Below are positions 61,170 to 64,000 of a DNA stretch of 64,000 nucleotides, piece after piece (the first letter of the stretch is position 1; every line of letters begins with the position of its first letter). The DNA is from Aureliella helgolandensis (GTDB lineage: Bacteria; Planctomycetota; Planctomycetia; Pirellulales; Pirellulaceae), in contig NZ_CP036298.1 in assembly GCF_007752135.1 (NCBI RefSeq), forward strand, positions 7,432,501 to 7,496,500, in the 5' to 3' direction. A program made the translations under genes and the position numbers. Under the pieces are notes generated by a model. That model saw only the letters and a program-made list of their open reading frames with translations. It was not told where the DNA came from and made no database searches.

Positions 61170-63569
61170 GTGAACACACTGCTAGAACCTGACCACCGTC
61201 GAGCGATTCGCCGTAGTATTATCGAGCCATTAGCGATGGCCGCAGTCATCATTGTTTTGGTGATTAGCGGTGTCGTAGCGCTGCGCAATTTCCGGGAACT
61301 CCAGCAGACGCGATTGAGAGTCAGTCATTCCAATCATGTCCTGGCAGGACTCCGGCTAGTGGAAGCAGCCGTGATGGACGCCGAGAGCGGGCAGCGCGGC
61401 TTCTTAATCACTGGGGATGAGGCATACCTGGAGCCGTTCGATGATGCGGTACGGCGCGTTCGCGCTTCTTTAAACTCGTTCGCTTCCTTGATCCAAGACA
61501 ATGCCACTCAACGGGCCGCAGTCCCGGAGCTGCGAGGCTTGGTGGAAGAACGGCTTGCGGAGCTGCAGCATGTTCTGGAGGTGCGAGAGCACGAGGGGCT
61601 TGCAGCGGCCCAGCAAACCGTTGCCTCAGCCACCGGGAAGCGAACCATGGACCGCATCCATGCCAAAGCTCAGTCGATTCGGGAGGTTGAGTACCAACTG
61701 CTCATGACCCGCGAAAACGCGGCCGCCCTTTCCTACCATAGCGGTATCTCCACCTCGATCCTCTCGACTCTAACTGGGCTACTGTTGGTGGGGGGAGTCC
61801 TTTACCTGCTAGAACACAATCGTCGCAAAGCCGAGCGATCTGCCCTTGATTTGCGGACCACGCGGGAACGACTCCAACTTGCGCTCGATGCGGCCGAAAT
61901 GGGCTCTTGGAATATCAACCCTGACACTCGGCAGCTCATCGCTGACGAACAATTTTGCAAGATTTTCGGTATCCCCCTTGGTGAAGCCAGCTACCAACGA
62001 GCGGTGGACGCACTCCACCCGGAAGACCGCAGCAGGGTCGAAGCGGCGATTGCGGCATCAACTCGAGCAGATAATCCTACGCCCTACTCCATCGAGTATC
62101 GAGTGGTCCACGCTGATGGTTCAGTGCATTGGGTGCTCGCCAAAGGCGCCGCTCATTTCACTCAAGAGCGTGAACATCGGACCATTGCGAGCTTTGACGG
62201 GACGATCACCGACATCACCGACCGCAAACGCCAAGAACGTCGACTGCTGGAGAGTGAACGCTCCGCTCTGGCCGCGAGCCGATCCAAAAGCGAGTTCCTG
62301 GCAAACATGAGCCACGAAATTCGTACGCCAATGGCTGCTATCTTGGGCTACGCAGATGTGCTGCTGGGACACCTAGCCGATCCCGACAATCGCAACTGTG
62401 TACTGGTCATCAAACGCAATGGCAAGCATCTCTTGGAATTGATCAACGATATCCTGGATCTGTCTAGAATTGAGGCTGGCAAACTGGACGTGGAGCTTGA
62501 AACGGTCTCGCTACCGCAACTGGTGGCCGAGGTGCAATCGCTCATGCACGTTCGCGCCACAGAGAAAAGGCTCGACTTCCGTACGGAATTCAACGGACAG
62601 GTCCCTGAGACGATTCAAACCGATCCGACACGATTGCGACAAATGCTGATCAATTTAATCGGGAATGCCATCAAGTTCACTGAGAAAGGAACGGTGACAC
62701 TGACGGTGAACTACGAAGAGGAACCCTCCTTAGAGTGCCATTCCTTATTGCCTTCCTCTAGCTCCCAACTCCCTTCCTCCACGTTGGGTTCCTCCCAGAG
62801 TTCCACACTTTCCTTCGCCATACGCGACACCGGCATTGGCATCAGTCCTGAACAGCAACAACGGTTATTTAAGCCCTTTTCGCAGGGCGACTCCTCCATT
62901 ACCCGCTCCTACGGCGGAAGTGGCCTCGGACTGGCCATTAGCCTCCGTTTGGCTGAAATGCTGGGCGGAGCAATTGCAGTGGAAAGTGCACTCGGAGTAG
63001 GCTCCACCTTTACGGTAACCTTGCCAATCGATTCCAGTAAAAGTGGGCAGCTAATCCCCCCGAGCGTTTTCGCGGTAGAGCAGGTTCACGACCATCAGCG
63101 CGTGGAAGATCCAACGCTAACATGTCGCGTTTTGGTAGTGGACGATCGTCGGGACGTAAGGCACATCAGTCAACACTTCCTCGAGAAGGCGGGCGCGGAA
63201 GTTCTCACGGCCGAAGATGGACGACAGGCTATCAACCTTGCGATCGAGGCACGCGACTCTGGCGAACCGTTTGACTTGATCGTGATGGACATGCAAATGC
63301 CGAATGTAGATGGCCTGCAAGCCACCGCTGAACTTCGGTCCGCAGGCATCCAGTGGCCCGTCATCGCCTTGACCGCCGATGCCATGAAGGGAGATCGCGA
63401 CCGTTTCCTCGATGGGGGCTGTGACGACTATTTATCCAAACCGATCGATCACCGGAAATTGGTGAACATGGTGGCGTTTTACACGCAAGACATCGAGCAG
63501 GAAGAATTGCAGGCGAAACGATTAGAACGCGCGGCGGCTTTACGAGCCAGCTTGGGGGAAAAACATTAG
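61170..63569 (+). CDS. Hybrid histidine kinase with CHASE3, PAS and receiver domains
   Basis: The 799-residue membrane sensor has two membrane helices (about 20-38 and 195-215) enclosing a CHASE3 sensor domain (ESGQRGFLITGDEAYLEPF is diagnostic). A PAS domain lies at about 235-350, and a HisKA domain has the phospho-accepting His382 in MSHEIRTPM. The ATPase domain has N, G1 (DTGIGIS) and G2 (GGSGLGLAI) boxes. A receiver domain with Asp707 is at the C-terminus. A Ser-rich insert (about 520-545) sits between the N and G1 boxes. A GTG at 61170 is the start. An HPt gene downstream could complete a phosphorelay. Confidence 0.95.
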   Translation: MNTLLEPDHRRAIRRSIIEPLAMAAVIIVLVISGVVALRNFRELQQTRLRVSHSNHVLAGLRLVEAAVMDAESGQRGFLITGDEAYLEPFDDAVRRVRASLNSFASLIQDNATQRAAVPELRGLVEERLAELQHVLEVREHEGLAAAQQTVASATGKRTMDRIHAKAQSIREVEYQLLMTRENAAALSYHSGISTSILSTLTGLLLVGGVLYLLEHNRRKAERSALDLRTTRERLQLALDAAEMGSWNINPDTRQLIADEQFCKIFGIPLGEASYQRAVDALHPEDRSRVEAAIAASTRADNPTPYSIEYRVVHADGSVHWVLAKGAAHFTQEREHRTIASFDGTITDITDRKRQERRLLESERSALAASRSKSEFLANMSHEIRTPMAAILGYADVLLGHLADPDNRNCVLVIKRNGKHLLELINDILDLSRIEAGKLDVELETVSLPQLVAEVQSLMHVRATEKRLDFRTEFNGQVPETIQTDPTRLRQMLINLIGNAIKFTEKGTVTLTVNYEEEPSLECHSLLPSSSSQLPSSTLGSSQSSTLSFAIRDTGIGISPEQQQRLFKPFSQGDSSITRSYGGSGLGLAISLRLAEMLGGAIAVESALGVGSTFTVTLPIDSSKSGQLIPPSVFAVEQVHDHQRVEDPTLTCRVLVVDDRRDVRHISQHFLEKAGAEVLTAEDGRQAINLAIEARDSGEPFDLIVMDMQMPNVDGLQATAELRSAGIQWPVIALTADAMKGDRDRFLDGGCDDYLSKPIDHRKLVNMVAFYTQDIEQEELQAKRLERAAALRASLGEKH

Positions 63570-63660
63570 CCACAGACCTCAAACGGTCCCGCGCTCAAGC
63601 TCATCTCTTTCTCGAACCCAACCGGCCCGCATCAGAGTTCATCAAAACCCCGTCCCTTAG

Positions 63661-63776
63661 CGGGCTGTTGACTTAATAGCAATTTGAATTTTAGCGTGGC
63701 GGTTGCGTCCCAAACTGCCTTGTAGCGGCAACTATCTTTCCTTGCTCACGCAGCGGGTTACTATTTCGACAGCCCG
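63661..63776 (+). repeat. 116-bp MITE-like element, copy 2
   Basis: It starts CGGGCTGTTGA and ends CGACAGCCCG, and aligns without gaps to the reverse complement of 43684-43799 with about 84 percent identity. A GCGGGTTACGATTGCAACAAG stretch at 63784-63804 follows it, resembling the submotif GCGGGTTACTATTTCGACAG. It lies between the kinase gene and the convergent HPt gene. Confidence 0.85.
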
Positions 63777-63807
63777 TCAGGCTGCGGGTTACGATTGCAA
63801 CAAGTCC

Positions 63808-64000
63808 CTAGGCGAGTTGCGAAATCAGCCCAAGTAAAACCACGATTTCAGGTTGGCTGCGAGTGTGCAACTGTTTTACCGACTCGGCATCTCCTCGTTT
63901 CGCGAACTGTTCCATCTCGTCGAGCATCGATGTGGGGGACTCGGTTTCGAACGTCGCCAACAATCCCTTGAGCTGGTGGGCCGTCGCTATAACCGCAGGC
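63808..64000 (-). CDS. HPt-domain protein, 3' end only
   Basis: The window edge cuts this gene; its last 63 codons and stop (TAG, bases 63810-63808) are present. The visible part has the phosphotransfer motif TAHQLKGLLATF, with the histidine expected to take phosphate from a receiver domain, followed by helices MLDEMEQFAKRGDAESVKQL and IVVLLGLISQLA. This is the HPt fold of multistep phosphorelays. The domains upstream are unknown. It converges on the hybrid kinase, so the two need not be one transcript. Confidence 0.75.
   Translation of the reverse strand, partial: PAVIATAHQLKGLLATFETESPTSMLDEMEQFAKRGDAESVKQLHTRSQPEIVVLLGLISQLA

Noticed and set aside
1-64000. tRNA genes, rRNA and CRISPR arrays
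   Set aside because: No GTTCRANTCC-containing cloverleaf, no rRNA segments and no regularly spaced direct repeats were found by eye on either strand.

Overview
The window reads as chromosomal DNA of a planctomycete, most likely of the Pirellulaceae (Rhodopirellula/Blastopirellula type). The grounds are a 2328-residue surface protein with the planctomycete N-terminal motif LE.LD.RML.A, a PEP-CTERM protein, several small secreted or zinc-ribbon proteins typical of the group, SD-poor or TTG/GTG starts, and moderately high GC. The species is inferred from content only. No tRNA, rRNA or CRISPR array was recognised.

Layout. 0-3.6 kb: ftsY, miaE-like tRNA hydroxylase, mtnB and a PEP-CTERM protein. 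3.7-12.7 kb: the giant extracellular protein, then a perfect 25-bp inverted repeat, then a polysaccharide flippase. 12.8-18.5 kb: a tricorn-like S41 protease facing an mtnD-mtnC-lipoprotein operon; with mtnB this gives three methionine-salvage steps in two loci. 18.5-26.3 kb: a secreted protein, a DUF456-like membrane protein, a TPR glycosyltransferase-like protein, the primary sigma factor with a clear terminator, and a methyltransferase. 26.5-31.5 kb: two DinB-fold proteins, a LapA-like protein, an exonuclease-BRCT fusion, a beta-helix protein and a zinc-ribbon protein. 31.5-39.3 kb: a pyruvate dehydrogenase cluster in the order lpd, zinc alcohol dehydrogenase, aceE, aceF, followed by a membrane-anchored protein with a toxin-nuclease-like C-terminus. 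39.6-47.9 kb: rpsD, typA, a Tat-exported phosphodiesterase, a second flippase, a low-complexity protein and Mn-type superoxide dismutase. 48.1-54.5 kb: an HD/PAS/GGDEF signalling protein, a basic-tailed membrane protein and gltX.

54.7-64 kb is a signalling region. An NtrC-type sigma-54 response regulator is split by a 1532-bp IS1182-like insertion sequence. Removing the element with one 3-bp target duplication restores one open frame of about 516 codons, including the Fis-type DNA-binding domain. Next come an AI-2E-type permease with a C-terminal Rossmann-like domain, a DUF2383 protein, a CHASE3/PAS hybrid histidine kinase and, at the window edge, the 3' end of a gene for an HPt domain.

The main unannotated structure is a 116-bp MITE-like repeat with 11-bp terminal inverted repeats. 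It occurs at 43.7 kb and, in the other orientation, at 63.7 kb (about 84 percent identical by hand alignment), with a decayed third copy beside the first. I saw no complete new defence or biosynthetic system. The best candidates for follow-up are the IS-disrupted regulator, the MITE-like family, the triplicated module of the giant protein and the nuclease-like protein behind aceF.
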